Source: Sepioteuthis lessoniana (taxonomy: Eukaryota > Mollusca > Cephalopoda > Myopsida > Loliginidae). From it: 64,000 nucleotides of DNA. The stretch is taken from assembly GCA_963585895.1 (NCBI GenBank), contig OY757921.1, positions 53,356,090 through 53,420,089 of the forward strand, in the 5' to 3' direction. Numbering within the stretch: the first letter of the stretch is position 1; every line of letters begins with the position of its first letter. Below, piece after piece: positions 39,435 to 56,366 of this stretch. Under the pieces are notes generated by a model that saw nothing but the letters and a program-made list of their open reading frames with translations, did no database searches and was not told where the DNA came from. The position numbers and the translations under genes are program-made.

Positions 39435-40001
39435 CTTTACATGTCCTCTTGGTTATTTTCTTCACAACATATTTTAAGGCAGAAAAGTTTTTAACTGTGA
39501 ATTTAAACAGGGATGTCGGTTGACTTGCCATATCTCTTAGTTCTGAATGTCGGATGTTCTTTCCAACACCAATACTGATGATAAGGACACCTGATCTTTT
39601 GAGTTTGTAAGCCTCTTTTCTGACGGCTCTTCCGTTAGAAGATTTACCGTCTGTTAAAACAATGGCAATATTTGGTACACGTCGTCGATCCCCATGTCTT
39701 CTTATAAATACACTTCTTCTAAGTTTTCGAAGAGCATGATGAGTATTAGTGCCACCCCTACGGTATCTGATTCTATGGATTGCACGGATCAAGGACCTCT
39801 TATTATGATGTCTATTAAGGTGGAAGTTAACGACTGCTTTTGTACTGAACGAAACAACAGCAACACGGACATTCTTCCTGCCTATTCTTAAAGATCGAAC
39901 AATGCCGATTATGAATCTCTTCATTCTAAAGAAGTTTCTTTTCTTTACACTTCCGGAATCATCGAGCACAAATGCAATGTCAGCTACTGTATTCCGACAC
40001 A
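39435..40001 (-). CDS. vWA domain exon, copy D
   Basis: 567 bp, phase 1-1, open, with acceptor TTTGCAG before 40001 and donor GTATGTGTG after 39435. The MIDAS residues are intact. It shares THHALRK and FIRRHGD with copy B although its flanks match copies C, E, F and G, a sign of gene conversion or crossover inside the exon. It also carries IGRKNV where all others have IGWKNV, replacing an otherwise invariant tryptophan by arginine. Confidence 0.92.
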
Positions 40002-40734
40002 CTGCAAAAAAAAGGAAAAAGCTTACGCTAAGTTATCAAATATCAAATATATTGTAATCAATTTTTCTTCTAAACTCTACAAGAGATATAATAATTTCCT
40101 AATATCCTCTTTTGGTTTCATTTTATTTTATTTTTTTCCTTCACAAAGCATGAAATAATTGCACATCATTACGTCTTAATAGAGAATAATGCCCTGGGCG
40201 GAGCATGTTTACGCTTGTATTTTAAAATTGAATTAAATTACACATAATAATCATATGTGATTCCATCTGTCTCTAGATATAGAAAATCTAGGTAAGAAAA
40301 TACAAAAAACTTACTTAGGTACGAGTAGATCTATACAAGTATGTTTATGCCAACCAAAAGCGTATATGAGGCTTTATACCAATGAGAAGTGTATGAAATA
40401 TCCGTACAGTTGCTTCTCTTCACATTTCTCTTTTTTATACTGCCTGTTTCTCTTTATGAACCAAATCCTACTACAGATCTCTCTCATGAGTCCTTAATCA
40501 TTCTTTTCAATATTGTCCTCGAGTGTGTTTACTAAAGCTTCCAGTAATTCTTCAATTGTCTTGAGTGTTCTTTTTCCTTCTAGTCGTGACCTATATATAG
40601 ACTGTCTGTGTCTTCTCTCGGCTGAAAGGCCTGTGCGTCTTCGGCATCTTACTTTTCCTCTAGTGAATTCGTCTGTGTTTTCCCCATTTTCCATTTAAGT
40701 ATAAGCCTGCGTAATTTACAACGGGATCACCACA

Positions 40735-40768
<34 letters not shown>

Positions 40769-42695
40769 GTTAGTTTAAGTAGTACCACTAACAGTAGTAA
40801 CACGTGCCCTCTCGTATCATGTTTACATTTAATCTATTTTTTTGGTGGGGGTGCATTTCCCGTTTTGCTTCAAGTATTAATCGATTCTATTTCATCATAT
40901 AGGATCTCGGAACGTATGTAGGGCCACATGAGTCTTTTGAAAGGTGAAAAAATCAAATCCAAAAATCATACTAACCAGTGTTTATTGTAGGACGAACAGC
41001 TGGAAAGAAGAAAAAAAGGACATCAATATTAATTATTGTCTATGAGGGGTAAATATTTTCATTTATGAAGGTACATCACACTCTTCCCATGCTATTTTTA
41101 AGTAATGACTCTTCCTTTTGGATTCATTAATCTGTTATAATTAAGATTTCACCAGCAGAATTTTTTTAGAAAGGTTAGCTTCGCTGGAAAGTAATTGAAA
41201 GAAGAAGAAAAAGAAGAAATACTTATAAGTTAGTGGTTACAAAGAACGGCCTGTAGCCCTGAGAAAATCGATGAAAGAGAAAAAGGAGTTGATAAATTTT
41301 TTCAACCGAAGTAATGGGAAGCATGAGGAAATGTACAAATATTACAAACATATGAAAAAGATTACTCAATGCACTGGAATGACATTGAAATCATACATGT
41401 AATTCTGGCTATTATGGAGACAACTAAGAAAAACAGAAGAAAGGTGATTATAATCCAGACTGCATCAACAGCTGAAATTGAAACAAGCTTGAAAACATTA
41501 GCTACGAAACTGAAAAATATTAACTAATTCATGAACACGCAACAAACCCAAGACAAAGAAAGACTGAAAGAGAAAAGAAACTAATAAATTAAACCGTACA
41601 TTTAATTGACAAGTCGGCTGCGGCTGTAGAATACACCGTCTACATCTCTGCAGAGGAGTAAGGCCCCGCACTTCCAACGTGTATTCTGGATATGAAATTA
41701 AACAATCTGAGGCATAGGTTCCGGTCATGCTGCAGCTTTGGGGAATACGGAGTACCTATTCCTGATCATCACTCCCAGGTCAACTATTATCGGGAGTAGT
41801 AACACCTAATAGTGTCCTATCTATGGCTCAATATGTGTACTATTCCTAAACTAAATTGACTGAAAAGGACTCATTTGATAAATAAATTGCTTACTTGTGC
41901 TTAAATAACTAACTTGAAAAAGGATCTTTTTTGTTAAACTGAATTGCTTGAAATAGAACAGTTTTGACATTTAATTGTGTGTAAACAAAAGCTATACCTA
42001 TACGAAAGTGAATAGTTTGAATTATAACTGTGTGATGTAAGTAAATTGCTAGAAATAGAATTTTCTTGACAATTAAACACTGTACTTATGCTAAGCTGAA
42101 TCGTTTCAAATCGTTCATTTATATAAATCGTTTGAAATCGTTTATTTATATAAAATACATTTGGTATTAAATAACCTGCAAAGGTTGTTATGCCATAAAA
42201 CCAAACCAAATCAAACCAAACGAAAGTGTACATTTAAGTTCAAAAACACAAACAGCTTTCCCATATAAGTACTCCTTATTTACCCTTTTTTAAAACCTAC
42301 ATTAATTCACAATCAATAAATGGGAATTCATCGGTTTAATTTGCTTCTTTGTTTTTATATTATTTTCTGTTCTTCCAAAATCTTGTTGTTAATAAAATTC
42401 TATAACTCAATTTCTCGCTGTGTTTGTCTCCTGATTGTCGCTTATTATAATAGATGTTATCTATACACGTGTGACTAAATATGGAGATTCAGAAAATAAG
42501 AAGCTACCTAAGCGTCCCATTTTCTTATTTTTTTTTATTTCTCTACCCTAAAAGAGTTACCCTATCAAAAGTCAGGGGGCACAACTCCTTAAATCATCGG
42601 ATGATCACATAATTTTATTTGACAAAGTACACAAGCATAAGAACTAAATAAGATAAAAGCATACAGTGCATTAGTCCACACAGGCATTTCAAGAT

Positions 42696-42759
<64 letters not shown>

Positions 42760-42977
42760 CAAACATTTCTCGGTAATATAAATTTCATTAAACATAAAAG
42801 ATTTTCTATGTCTATATATATTCTTCTGGATCCGTTCGTATTCCCATACTACTTTTATCGTATTCAGGAGGAATTGATTTAGGTATCGTCCATAGTTGTA
42901 TATATCCCTACTACTTTCTGCCCGATCCTGAAGAAAATATTTAGACATAAAATGTTTGTTACTTTTAATGACATTTG

Positions 42978-43036
<59 letters not shown>

Positions 43037-43264
43037 TCGATTCTTAGAATTATTTCCAAGACCATTCACCATACGATAATGTCAAAAAATTCTTTACAAA
43101 TTATACATTCATTTGATTACAACTACGCAAAATACTGGCCTTGACAAAATGCAAACGTTTTAATTTGATTTCTACTATCACAGTAAGAAATTCATAAGGC
43201 AGCTAAAAATCAAGCTAAAATAGAAAAATAAATTACTTTACAATAGTGGATCTATCATACATAA
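40002..43264 (-). other. Intron of unit U3 (vWA D to EGF exon 5)
   Basis: LINE relic about 40390-40700, (ATT)n 40735-40768, integrase-like remnant about 40875-41060, 76-codon open frame 41498-41728, palindrome 42698-43034. The 405-bp LINE insertion is absent; the single TATCACAG of the empty site is at 43176-43183. No exon is seen. Confidence 0.7.
42698..43034. repeat. AT-flanked palindromic element, U3
   Basis: AT arrays at about 42698-42757 and 42981-43034. The core carries the variants TTTAGGTATCG, AATATTTAGAC and GACATTTG shared only with U5. Confidence 0.65.
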
Positions 43265-43375
43265 CATAGGCACAGGTTCTACCGACAAAGCCAAAACGAC
43301 ATAAACAGCGTGCAGTATTTCCATATGCAAAACACCTGCCATGATTCTTACAGGCATTTCTGTGACAAGGATGAA
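43265..43375 (-). CDS. EGF-like exon 5 (unit U3), splice donor destroyed
   Basis: The acceptor TTTTCAG before 43375 is intact and the reading frame is open with six cysteines (Ala replaces Pro before the second cysteine, and GFVGRTC replaces GFAGRTC). The donor, GTATG in the sister exons, reads TTATG here: the invariant +1 G is T (plus-strand A at 43264). Normal splicing from this exon is therefore not expected. Because the exon is phase 1-1, skipping it would fuse vWA copy E directly to copy D in frame. Alternatives are a cryptic donor or a base-call error. Confidence 0.75.
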
Positions 43376-44703
43376 CTGAAAAGTAACAATTGTATATTAC
43401 TTGTAGAAATTATCTATCGATAATATATAAAATAAAATTTATATACTAACAAACTGAAATCATATCATCAGATGTAATTCATGCCCATTGCTTTCTTGCC
43501 TAAGCTATTTAAGGATTTTGATTATTCAGGGATAAACATAAATGCGTCTTTATAATATTTGCATTATACATTGAATATATGTCTCATATATGAATATTCG
43601 TATACGAACAGAATAATTAGTCATTCGAAATATAGAACAAATAATTCAGTAGCGCCATACTGATTGATATTTGAATACAATCAACCTGCATATACAGAGA
43701 GAAATATATACATCGATAGATAGAATAATAGATACACATATCTTCAACACATAGAAAGAAAAGCTCAATGTTAACTACGAAAGAATGATAAGAGGTTTAC
43801 GGACCAATCATATAGCATCATCCCACAAGATGACAGCTATATGGCTACTTACTTCCCATATAAACAATGATCCCACTAAGTAAAACAAGACATGTCGGAT
43901 ACTAGTGAAGAAGGAAAAAGAAATCATAAAGCCACATATTTAGATATGACTCAAACACATGGACATGCCACTATTTGGGGACCAGCCCAAACTTATTTGC
44001 ATCAGCTGTGTACGGAGACACGATGTAATTTAGAGGACCTGCCGGGAGTGATTGACTATCGAAAAGGATTGACAGAGATAGAGAGAGTCAGATTTTTTCA
44101 GTTCTTTCAGCACGATACCATGATTATCGTCGCGATGATCTTGTATATATATATATATATATATATGTGTGCGTGTGTTTGTTTGTGTGTGTGTGTGTGT
44201 GTTCGCGCGCGTGTGTGTGTGTGTGTGCGTGTGGGTGACAGTGTGTGTGTTTGTGTGTGTGTGTTTGCGTGTGTGTATAAATATTTCTGAGACGCTATAT
44301 ACTTTCAGTTTATTAATGGGCATTTGTGTGCGTGTGGGACAGAGAGAGAGAGAGGGGGGAGAGAGGGTGATACAGTGAGAGAAGGAGAGAAAAAGATAGA
44401 GTAACTGACTGGGAGAAGGATAGACAAAATAAATTTTTATGTCATTTTTCTCTTGTATCATTTCCTAAGATTTACATATATTAAAACTGACTTAATTTTT
44501 CAATAACCATTGTCAACTTTTGGATTTATGTTGGAATTGTAATATATTTACCTTTCTTTTTGTCCTAATTATAATCGGATTTTTAAACTGTATATATGTG
44601 TGTGATATTAAATAAATCCAATTACATAGTGTAATATCTATACTTTTATATATTCATGTATAACAATATCAATAACAATTTTCATTAATAAACATACACA
44701 TAC
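43376..44703 (-). other. Intron U3 between EGF exon 5 and vWA copy E
   Basis: LINE relic about 43855-44130 (with open frame 43892-44290 running into the microsatellite), (AT)-(GT)-(GA) array 44143-44370, vWA-proximal flank. No exon is seen. Confidence 0.7.
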
Positions 44704-45270
44704 CTTTACATGTCCTCTTGGTTATTTTCTTCACAACATATTTTAAGGCAGAAAAGTTTTTAACTGTGAATTTAAATAGGGATGTCGGTTGACTTGCCAT
44801 ATCTCTTAGTTCTGAATGTCGGATGTTCTTTCCAACACCAATACTGATGATAAGGACACCTGATCTTTTGAGTTTGTAAGCCTCTTTTCTGACGGCTCTT
44901 CCGTTAGAAGATTTACCGTCTGTTAAAACAATGGCAATATTTGGTACACGTCGTCGATCCCCATGTCTTCTTCTAAATATACTTCTTCTAAGTTTTCGAA
45001 GAGCATAGTGAGTATTAGTGCCACCCCTACGGTATCTGATTCTATGGATTGCACGGATCAAGGACCTCTTATTATGATGTCTATTAAGGTGGAAGTTAAC
45101 GACTGCTTTTGTACTGAACGAAACAACAGCAACACGGACATTCTTCCAGCCTATTCTTAAAGATCGAACAATGCCGATTATGAATCTCTTCATTCTAAAG
45201 AAGTTTCTTTTCTTTACACTTCCGGAATCATCGAGCACAAATGCAATGTCAGCTACTGTGTTCCGACACA
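44704..45270 (-). CDS. vWA domain exon, copy E
   Basis: 567 bp, phase 1-1, open. The acceptor reads TTTGGCAG before 45270 and the donor is GTATGT after 44704. The MIDAS residues are intact. Its only clear protein difference from copies F and G is Ile for Val in RRSIFRRRHGD. Confidence 0.92.
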
Positions 45271-46002
45271 CTGCCAAAAAAAGGAAAAAGCTTACGGTAA
45301 GTTATCAAATATCAAATATATTGTAATCAATTTTTCTTCTAAACTCTACAAGAGATATAATAATTTCCTAATATCCTCTTTTGATTTCATGTTATTTTAT
45401 TTTTTTCCTTCACAAAGCATGAAATAATTGCACATCATTACGTCTTAATAGAGAATAATGCCCTGGGCGGAGCATGTTTACGCTTGTATTTTAAAATTGA
45501 ATTAAATTACACATAATAATCATATGTGATTCCATCTGTCTCTAGATATAGAAAATCTAGGTAAGAAAATACAAAACCTTACTTAGGTACGAGTAGATCT
45601 ATACAAGTATGTTTATGCCAACCAAAAGCGTATATGAGGCTTTATACCAATGAGAAGTGTATGAAATATCCGTACAGTTGCTTCTCTTCACATTTCTCTT
45701 TTTTATACTGCCTGTTTCTCTTTATGAACCAAATCCTACTACAGATCTCTCTCATGAGTCCTTAATCATTCTTTTCAATATTGTCCTCGAGTGTGTTTAC
45801 TAAAGCTTCCTGTAATTCTTCAATTATATTGAGTGTTCTTTTTCCTTCTAGTCGTGACCTATATATAGACTGTCTGTGTCTTCTCTCGGCTGAAAGGCCT
45901 GTGCGTCTTCGGCATCTTACTTTTCCTCTAGTCAATTCGTCTGTGTTTTCCCCATTTTTCATTTAAGTATAAGCCTGCGTAATTTACAACGGGATCACCA
46001 CA

Positions 46003-46033
<31 letters not shown>

Positions 46034-47963
46034 GTTAGTTTAAATAGTACCACTAGCAGTAGTAACACGTGCCCTCTCGTATCATGTTTACATTTAATCT
46101 ATTTTTTTGGTGGGGGTGCCTTTCCCGTTTTGCTTCAAGTATTAATCGATTCTATTTCATCATATAGGATCTCGGAACGTATGTAGGGCCACATGAGTCT
46201 TTTGAAAGGTGAAAAAATCAAATCCAAAAATTATACTAACCAGTGTTTATTGTAGGACGAACAGCTGGAAAGAAGAAAAAAAGGACATCAATATTAATTA
46301 TTGTCTATGAGGGGTAAATATTTTCATTTATGAAGGTACATCACACTCTTCCCATGCTATTTTTAAGTAATGACTCTTCCTTTTGTATTCATTAATCTGT
46401 TATAATTAAGATTTCACCAGCAGAATTTTTTTAGAAAGGTTAGCTTCGCTGGAAAGTAATTGAAAGAAGACGAAAAAGAAGAAATACTTATAAGTTAGTG
46501 GTTACAAAGAACGGCCTGTAGCCCTGAGAAAATCGATGAAAGAGAAAAAGGAGTTGATAAATTTCTTCAACCGAAGTAATGGGAAACATGAGGAAATGTA
46601 CAAATATTACAAACATATGAAAAAGATTACTCAATGCACTGGAATGACATTGAAATCATACATGTAATTCTGGCTATTATGGAGACAACTAAGAAAAACA
46701 GAAGAAAGGTGATTATAATCCAGACTGCATCAACAGCTGAAATTGAAACAAGCTTGAAAACATTAGCTACGAAACTGAAAAATATTAACTAATTCATGAA
46801 CACGCAACAAACCCAAGACAAAGAAAGACTGAAAGAGAAAAGAAACTAATAAATTAAACCGTACATTTAATTGACAAGTCGGCTGCGGCTGTAGAATACA
46901 CCGTCTACATCTCTGCAGAGGAGTAAGGCCCCGCACTTCCAACGTGTATTCTGGATATGAAATTAAACAATCTGAGGCATAGGTTCCGGTCATGCTGCAG
47001 CTTTGGGGAATACGGAGTACCTATTCCTGATCATCACTCCCAGGTCAACTATTATCGGGAGTAGTAACACCTAATAGTGTCCTATCTATGGCTCAATATG
47101 TGTACTATTCCTAAACTAAATTGACTGAAAAGGACTCATTTGATAGATAAATTGCTTACTTGTGCTTAAATAACTAACTTGAAAAAGGATCTTTTTTGTT
47201 AAACTGAATTGCTTGAAATAGAACAGTTTTGACATTTAATTGTGTGTAAACAAAAGCTATACCTATACGAAAGTGAATAGTTTGAATTATAACTGTGTGA
47301 TGTAAGTAAATTGCTAGAAATAGAATTTTCTTGACAATTAAACACTGTACTTATGCTAAGCTGAATCGTTTCAAATCGTTCATTTATATAAATCGTTTGA
47401 AATCGTTTATTTATATAAAAATAGATTTGGTATTAAATAACCTGCAAAGGTTGTTATGCCACAAAACCAAACGAAATCAAACCAAACGAAAGTGTACATT
47501 TACGTTCAAAAACACAAACAGCTTTCCCATATAAGTACTCCTTATTTACCCTTTTTTAAAACCTACATTAATTCACAATCAATAAATGGTAATTCATCGG
47601 TTTAATTTGCTTCCTTGTTTTTATATTATTTTCTGTTCTTCCAAAATCTTGTTGTTAATAAAATTCTATAACTCAATTTCTCGCTGTGTTTGTCTCCTGA
47701 TTGTCGCTTATTATAATAGATGTTATCTATACACGTGTGACTAAATATGGAGATTCAGAAAATAAGAAGCTACCTAAGCGTCCCATTTTCTTATTTTATT
47801 TTATTTCTCTACCCTAAAAGAGTTACCCTATCAAAAGTCAGGGGGCACAACTCCTTAAATCATCAGATGATCACATAATTTTATTTGACAAAGTACACAA
47901 GCATAAGAACTAAATAAGATAAAAGCATACAGTGCATTAGTCCACACAGGCATTTCAAGATGG

Positions 47964-48025
<62 letters not shown>

Positions 48026-48245
48026 CAAACATTTCTCGGTAATATAAATTTCATTAAACATAAAAGATTTTCTATGTCTATATATATTCTTCTGGATCCG
48101 TTCGTATTCCCATACTACTTTTATCGTATTCAGGAGGAATTAATTTATGTATCGTCCATAGTTGTATGTATCCCTACTACATTCTGCCCGATCCAGAAGA
48201 AAATATGTAGACATAAAATGTTTGTTACTTTTAATGAGATTTGTA

Positions 48246-48283
<38 letters not shown>
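47964..48283. repeat. AT-flanked palindromic element, U4
   Basis: AT arrays at about 47964-48023 and 48249-48283 around the inverted-repeat core, with core variants mostly of the U1/U2 type. Confidence 0.65.
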
Positions 48284-48284
<1 letters not shown>

Positions 48285-48431
48285 TCGATTCCTAGAATTA
48301 TTGCCAAGACCATTCACCATATGATAATGTCAAAAAATTCTTTACAAATTATACATTCATTTGATTACAACTACGCAAAATACTGGCCTTGACGAAATGC
48401 GAACGTTTTAATTTGATTTCTACTATCACAG

Positions 48432-48836
48432 TCATTATCATCATATCGTGCTGGCAGCACGGATATCCCTGACCCTCTCTCGCCACTCCTCCCTATCGTT
48501 CATCGCCCTAGGTAGGTCTTCAGGACAGCAACCTGTATCCTCACATAGCTGCTGAATGTACGTTCGTGCTGGTCGTCCTGCTTTTGCGCGGCCATGTGTG
48601 GGGATCCATAAGAGTACATCTCTTATGAGTTCATCTCTGCTTCTCCAGCAATGTCCTGCATGTCTGGTTCGTCTAACTTGAATAGTTTTCGTGATAGGGG
48701 GCAGGTGGCAGTACAGTTGGTGTCTTGTGGGGTGTTGCTGCCAGGACTTGTTCAGGATTGCACGCAGCATTCTTGTGTAATTGCCATCTAGTTTCTTCTC
48801 CAGCCGTTTTGTTAGCGTCCATGTAGTGCATCCATA
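48432..48836 (-). mobile_element. 405-bp LINE insertion (U4)
   Basis: The TATCACAG duplication lies at 48424-48431 and 48837-48844. It carries a few private substitutions (for example CHLPP for GHPPP in the open frame, and AASTI at the end). Confidence 0.9.
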
Positions 48837-48925
48837 TATCACAGTAAGAAATTCATAAGGCAGCTAAAAATCAAGCTAAAATAGAAAAATAAATTACTTT
48901 ACAATAGTGGATCTATAATACATAC

Positions 48926-49036
48926 CATAGGCACAGGTTCTACCGGCAAAGCCAAAACGACATAAACAGCGTGCAGTATTTCCATATGCAAAACACCTGC
49001 CATGATTCTTACAGGGATTTCTGTGACAAGGATGAA
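48926..49036 (-). CDS. EGF-like exon 6 (unit U4)
   Basis: 111-bp exon with intact acceptor and donor (GTATGTATT). It encodes the consensus basic EGF with six cysteines and joins vWA copy F to copy E. Confidence 0.9.
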
Positions 49037-49805
49037 CTGAAAAGTAACAATTGTATATTACTTGTAGAAATTATCTATCGATAATATATAAAATAAAATT
49101 TATATACTAACAAACTGAAATTATATCATCAGATGTAATTCATGCCCGTTGCTTTCTTGCCTAAGCTATTTAAGGATTTTGATTATTCAGGTATAAACAT
49201 AAATGCGTCTTTATAATATTTGCATTATACATTGAATATATCTCTCATATATGAATATTCGTATACGAACAGAATAATTAGTCATTCGAAATATAGAACA
49301 AATAATTCAGTAGCGCCATACTGATTGATATTTGAATACAATCAACCTGCATATACAGAGAGAAATATATACATCGATAGATAGAATAATAGATACACAT
49401 ATCTTCAACACATAGAAAGAAAAGCTCAATGTTAACTACGGAAGAATGATAAGAGGTTTACGGACCAATCATATAGCATCATCCCACAAGATGACAGCTA
49501 TATGGCTACTTACTTCCCATATAAACAATGATCCCACTAAGTAAAACAAGACATGTCGGATACTAGTGGAGAAGGAAAAAAAAATCATAAAGCCACATAT
49601 TTAGATATGACTCCAACACATGGTCATGCCACTATTTAGGGACCAGCCCAAACTTATTTGCATCAGCTGTGTACGGAGACACGAAGTAATTTAGAGAACC
49701 TGCCGGGAGTGATTGACTATCGAAAAGGATTGACAGAGATAGAGAGAGTCAGATTTTTCAGTTCTTTCAGCACGATATCATGATTATCGTCGCGATGATC
49801 TTGTA

Positions 49806-49862
<57 letters not shown>

Positions 49863-50382
49863 TTGTGTGTGTGTGTTTGGGTGGGTGTGGGTGTCAGTGT
49901 GTGTGTTTGTGTGTGTGTGTGTTTGTGTGTGTGTATAAATATTTCTGGGACGCTATATACTTTGTTTATTAATGGGTATTTGTGTGTGTGTGGGACAGAG
50001 AGAGAGAGACAGACAGAGAGAGAGAGAGAGGGAGAGAGAGAGAGGGTGATAGAGTGAAAGAAGGAGAGAAAAAGATAGACTAACTGACAGGAAGAGGGAG
50101 AGACAGAATAAATTTTTATGTCATTTTTCTCTAGTATCATTTCCTAAGATTTACATATATTAAAACTGACTTAATTTTTCAATAACCATTGTCAACTTTT
50201 GGATTTATGTTGGAATTGTAATATATTCACCTTTCTTTTCGTCCTAATTATAATCAGATTTTTAAACTGTATATATGTGTGTGATATTAAATAAATCCAA
50301 TTACATAGTGTAATATCTATACTTTTATATGTTCATGTATAACAATAGCAATAACAGTTTTCATTAATAAACATACACGTAC
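49037..50382 (-). other. Intron U4 between EGF exon 6 and vWA copy F
   Basis: LINE relic about 49515-49800, (AT)-(GT)-(GA) array 49803-50045 with an extra CA-interrupted AT segment, vWA-proximal flank. No exon is seen. Confidence 0.7.
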
Positions 50383-50949
50383 CTTTACATGTCCTCTTGG
50401 TTATTTTCTTCACAACATATTTTAAGGCAGAAAAGTTTTTAACTGTGAATTTAAACAGGGATGTCGGTTGACTTGCCATATCTCTTAGTTCTGAATGTCG
50501 GATGTTCTTTCCAACACCAATACTGATGATAAGGACACCTGATCTTTTGAGTTTGTAAGCCTCTTTTCTGACGGCTCTTCCGTTAGAAGATTTACCGTCT
50601 GTTAAAACAATGGCAATATTTGGTACTCGTCGTCGATCCCCATGTCTTCTTCTAAATACACTTCTTCTAAGTTTTCGAAGAGCATAGTGAGTATTAGTGC
50701 CACCCCTACGGTATCTGATTCTATGGATTGCACGGATCAAGGACCTCTTATTATGATGTCTATTAAGGTGGAAGTTAACGACTGCTTTTGTACTGAACGA
50801 AACAACAGCAACACGGACATTCTTCCAGCCTATTCTTAAAGATCGAACAATGCCGATTATGAATCTCTTCATTCTAAAGAAGTTTCTTTTCTTTACACTT
50901 CCGGAATCATCGAGCACAAATGCAATGTCAGCTACTGTGTTCCGACACA
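50383..50949 (-). CDS. vWA domain exon, copy F
   Basis: 567 bp, phase 1-1, open, acceptor TTTGCAG before 50949. The donor is GTACGT, where the other copies have GTATGT; both match the consensus acceptably. The MIDAS residues are intact, and the protein equals copy G within the exon as far as I can read. Confidence 0.92.
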
Positions 50950-54339
<3,390 letters not shown>

Positions 54340-54450
54340 CATAGGCACATGTTCTACCGGCAAAGCCAAAACGACATAAACAGCGTGCAGTATTTCCATA
54401 TGCAAAACACCTGCCATGATTCTTACAGGGATTTCTGTGACAAGGATGAA
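54340..54450 (-). CDS. EGF-like exon 7 (unit U5)
   Basis: 111-bp exon with intact acceptor and donor (GTATGTATG). It encodes the consensus basic EGF; one silent change lies at the Thr codon before the last cysteine. It joins vWA copy G to copy F. Confidence 0.9.
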
Positions 54451-55217
54451 CTGAAAAGTAACAATGGTATATTACTTGTAGAAATTATCTATCGATAATA
54501 TATAAAATAAAATTTATATACTAACAAACTGAAATTATATCATCAGATGTAATTCATGCCCATTGCTTTCTTGCCTAAGCTATTTAAGGATTTTGATTAT
54601 TCAGGGATAAACATAAATGCGTCTTTATAATATTTGCATTATACATTGAATATATCTCTCATATATGAATATTCGTATACGAACAGAATAATTAGTCATT
54701 CGAAATATAGAACAAATAATTCAGTAGCGCCATACTGATTGATATTTGAATACAATCAACCTGCATATACAGAGAGAAATATATACATCGATAGATAGAA
54801 TAATAGATACACATATCTTCAACACATAGAAAGAAAAGCTCAATGTTAACTACGGAAGAATGATAAGAGGTTTACGGACCAATCATATAGCATCATCCCA
54901 CAAGATGACAGCTATATGGCTACTTACTTCCCATATAAACAATGATCCCACTAAGTAAAACAAGACATGTCGGATATTAGTGAAGAAGGAAAAAGAAATC
55001 ATAAAGCCACATATTTAGATATGACTCCAACACATGGACATGCCACTATTTGGGGACCAGCCCAAACTTATTTGCATCAGCTGTGTACGGAGACACGAAG
55101 TAAATTAGAGGACCTGCCGGGAGTGATTGACTATCGAAAAGGATTGACAGAGATAGAGAGAGTCAGATTTTTCAGTTCTTTCAGCACGATACCATGATTA
55201 TCGTTGCGATGATCTTG

Positions 55218-55312
<95 letters not shown>

Positions 55313-55799
55313 GTGTGTGTGTGCGTGTGGGTGTCAGTGTGTGTGTTTGTGTGTGTGTGTTTGCGTGTGTGTATAAATATTTCTGGGACGCTATATACTT
55401 TCAGTTTATTAATGGGCATTTGTGTGCGTGTGGGACAGAGAGAGAGAGAGGGGGGAGAGAAGGTGATACAGTGAAAGAAGGAGAGAAAAAGATAGACTAA
55501 CAGACAGGGAGAAGGATAGACAAAATAAATTTTTATGTCATTTTTCTCTAGTATCATTTCCTAAGATTTACATATATTAAAACTGACTTAATTTTTCAAT
55601 AACCATTGTCAACTTTTGGATTTATGTTGGAATTGTAATATATTTACCTTTCTTTTTGTCCTAATTATAATCGGATTTTTAAACTGTATATATGTGTGTG
55701 ATATTAAATAAATCCAATTACATAGTGTAATATCTATACTTTTATATATTCATGTATAACAATATCAATAACAATTTTCATTAATAAACATACACATAC
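54451..55799 (-). other. Intron U5 between EGF exon 7 and vWA copy G
   Basis: LINE relic about 54930-55200, a long (AT)-(GT) array 55217-55370 and GA run to 55470, then the vWA-proximal flank. No exon is seen. Confidence 0.7.
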
Positions 55800-56366
55800 C
55801 TTTACATGTCCTCTTGGTTATTTTCTTCACAACATATTTTAAGGCAGAAAAGTTTTTAACTGTGAATTTAAACAGGGATGTCGGTTGACTTGCCATATCT
55901 CTTAGTTCTGAATGTCGGATGTTCTTTCCAACACCAATACTGATGATAAGGACACCTGATCTTTTGAGTTTGTAAGCCTCTTTTCTGACGGCTCTTCCGT
56001 TAGAAGATTTACCGTCTGTTAAAACAATGGCAATATTTGGTACACGTCGTCGATCCCCATGTCTTCTTCTAAATACACTTCTTCTAAGTTTTCGAAGAGC
56101 ATAGTGAGTATTAGTGCCACCCCTACGGTATCTGATTCTATGGATTGCACGGATCAAGGACCTCTTATTATGATGTCTATTAAGGTGGAAGTTAACGACT
56201 GCTTTTGTACTGAACGAAACAACAGCAACACGGACATTCTTCCAGCCTATTCTTAAAGATCGAACAATGCCGATTATGAATCTCTTCATTCTAAAGAAGT
56301 TTCTTTTCTTTACACTTCCGGAATCATCGAGCACAAATGCAATGTCAGCTACTGTGTTCCGACACA
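55800..56366 (-). CDS. vWA domain exon, copy G (most 5' in the transcript)
   Basis: 567 bp, phase 1-1, open, acceptor TTTGCAG before 56366 and donor GTATGT after 55800. MIDAS residues DDSGS, GGTNT and LTDG are present, as are the closing cysteines. Phase 1 at its acceptor means that at least one more exon lies upstream, to the right, beyond the hAT insertion and probably beyond the window. Confidence 0.92.

Larger units (their letters stand above)
45271..48925 (-). other. Intron of unit U4 (vWA E to EGF exon 6)
   Basis: LINE relic about 45660-45970 (variant shared with 56.9k: 'tcaattatattgagtg'), (ATT)n 46004-46033, integrase-like remnant about 46135-46320, 76-codon open frame 46763-46993, palindrome 47964-48283, LINE insertion 48432-48836. 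No exon is seen. Confidence 0.7.
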
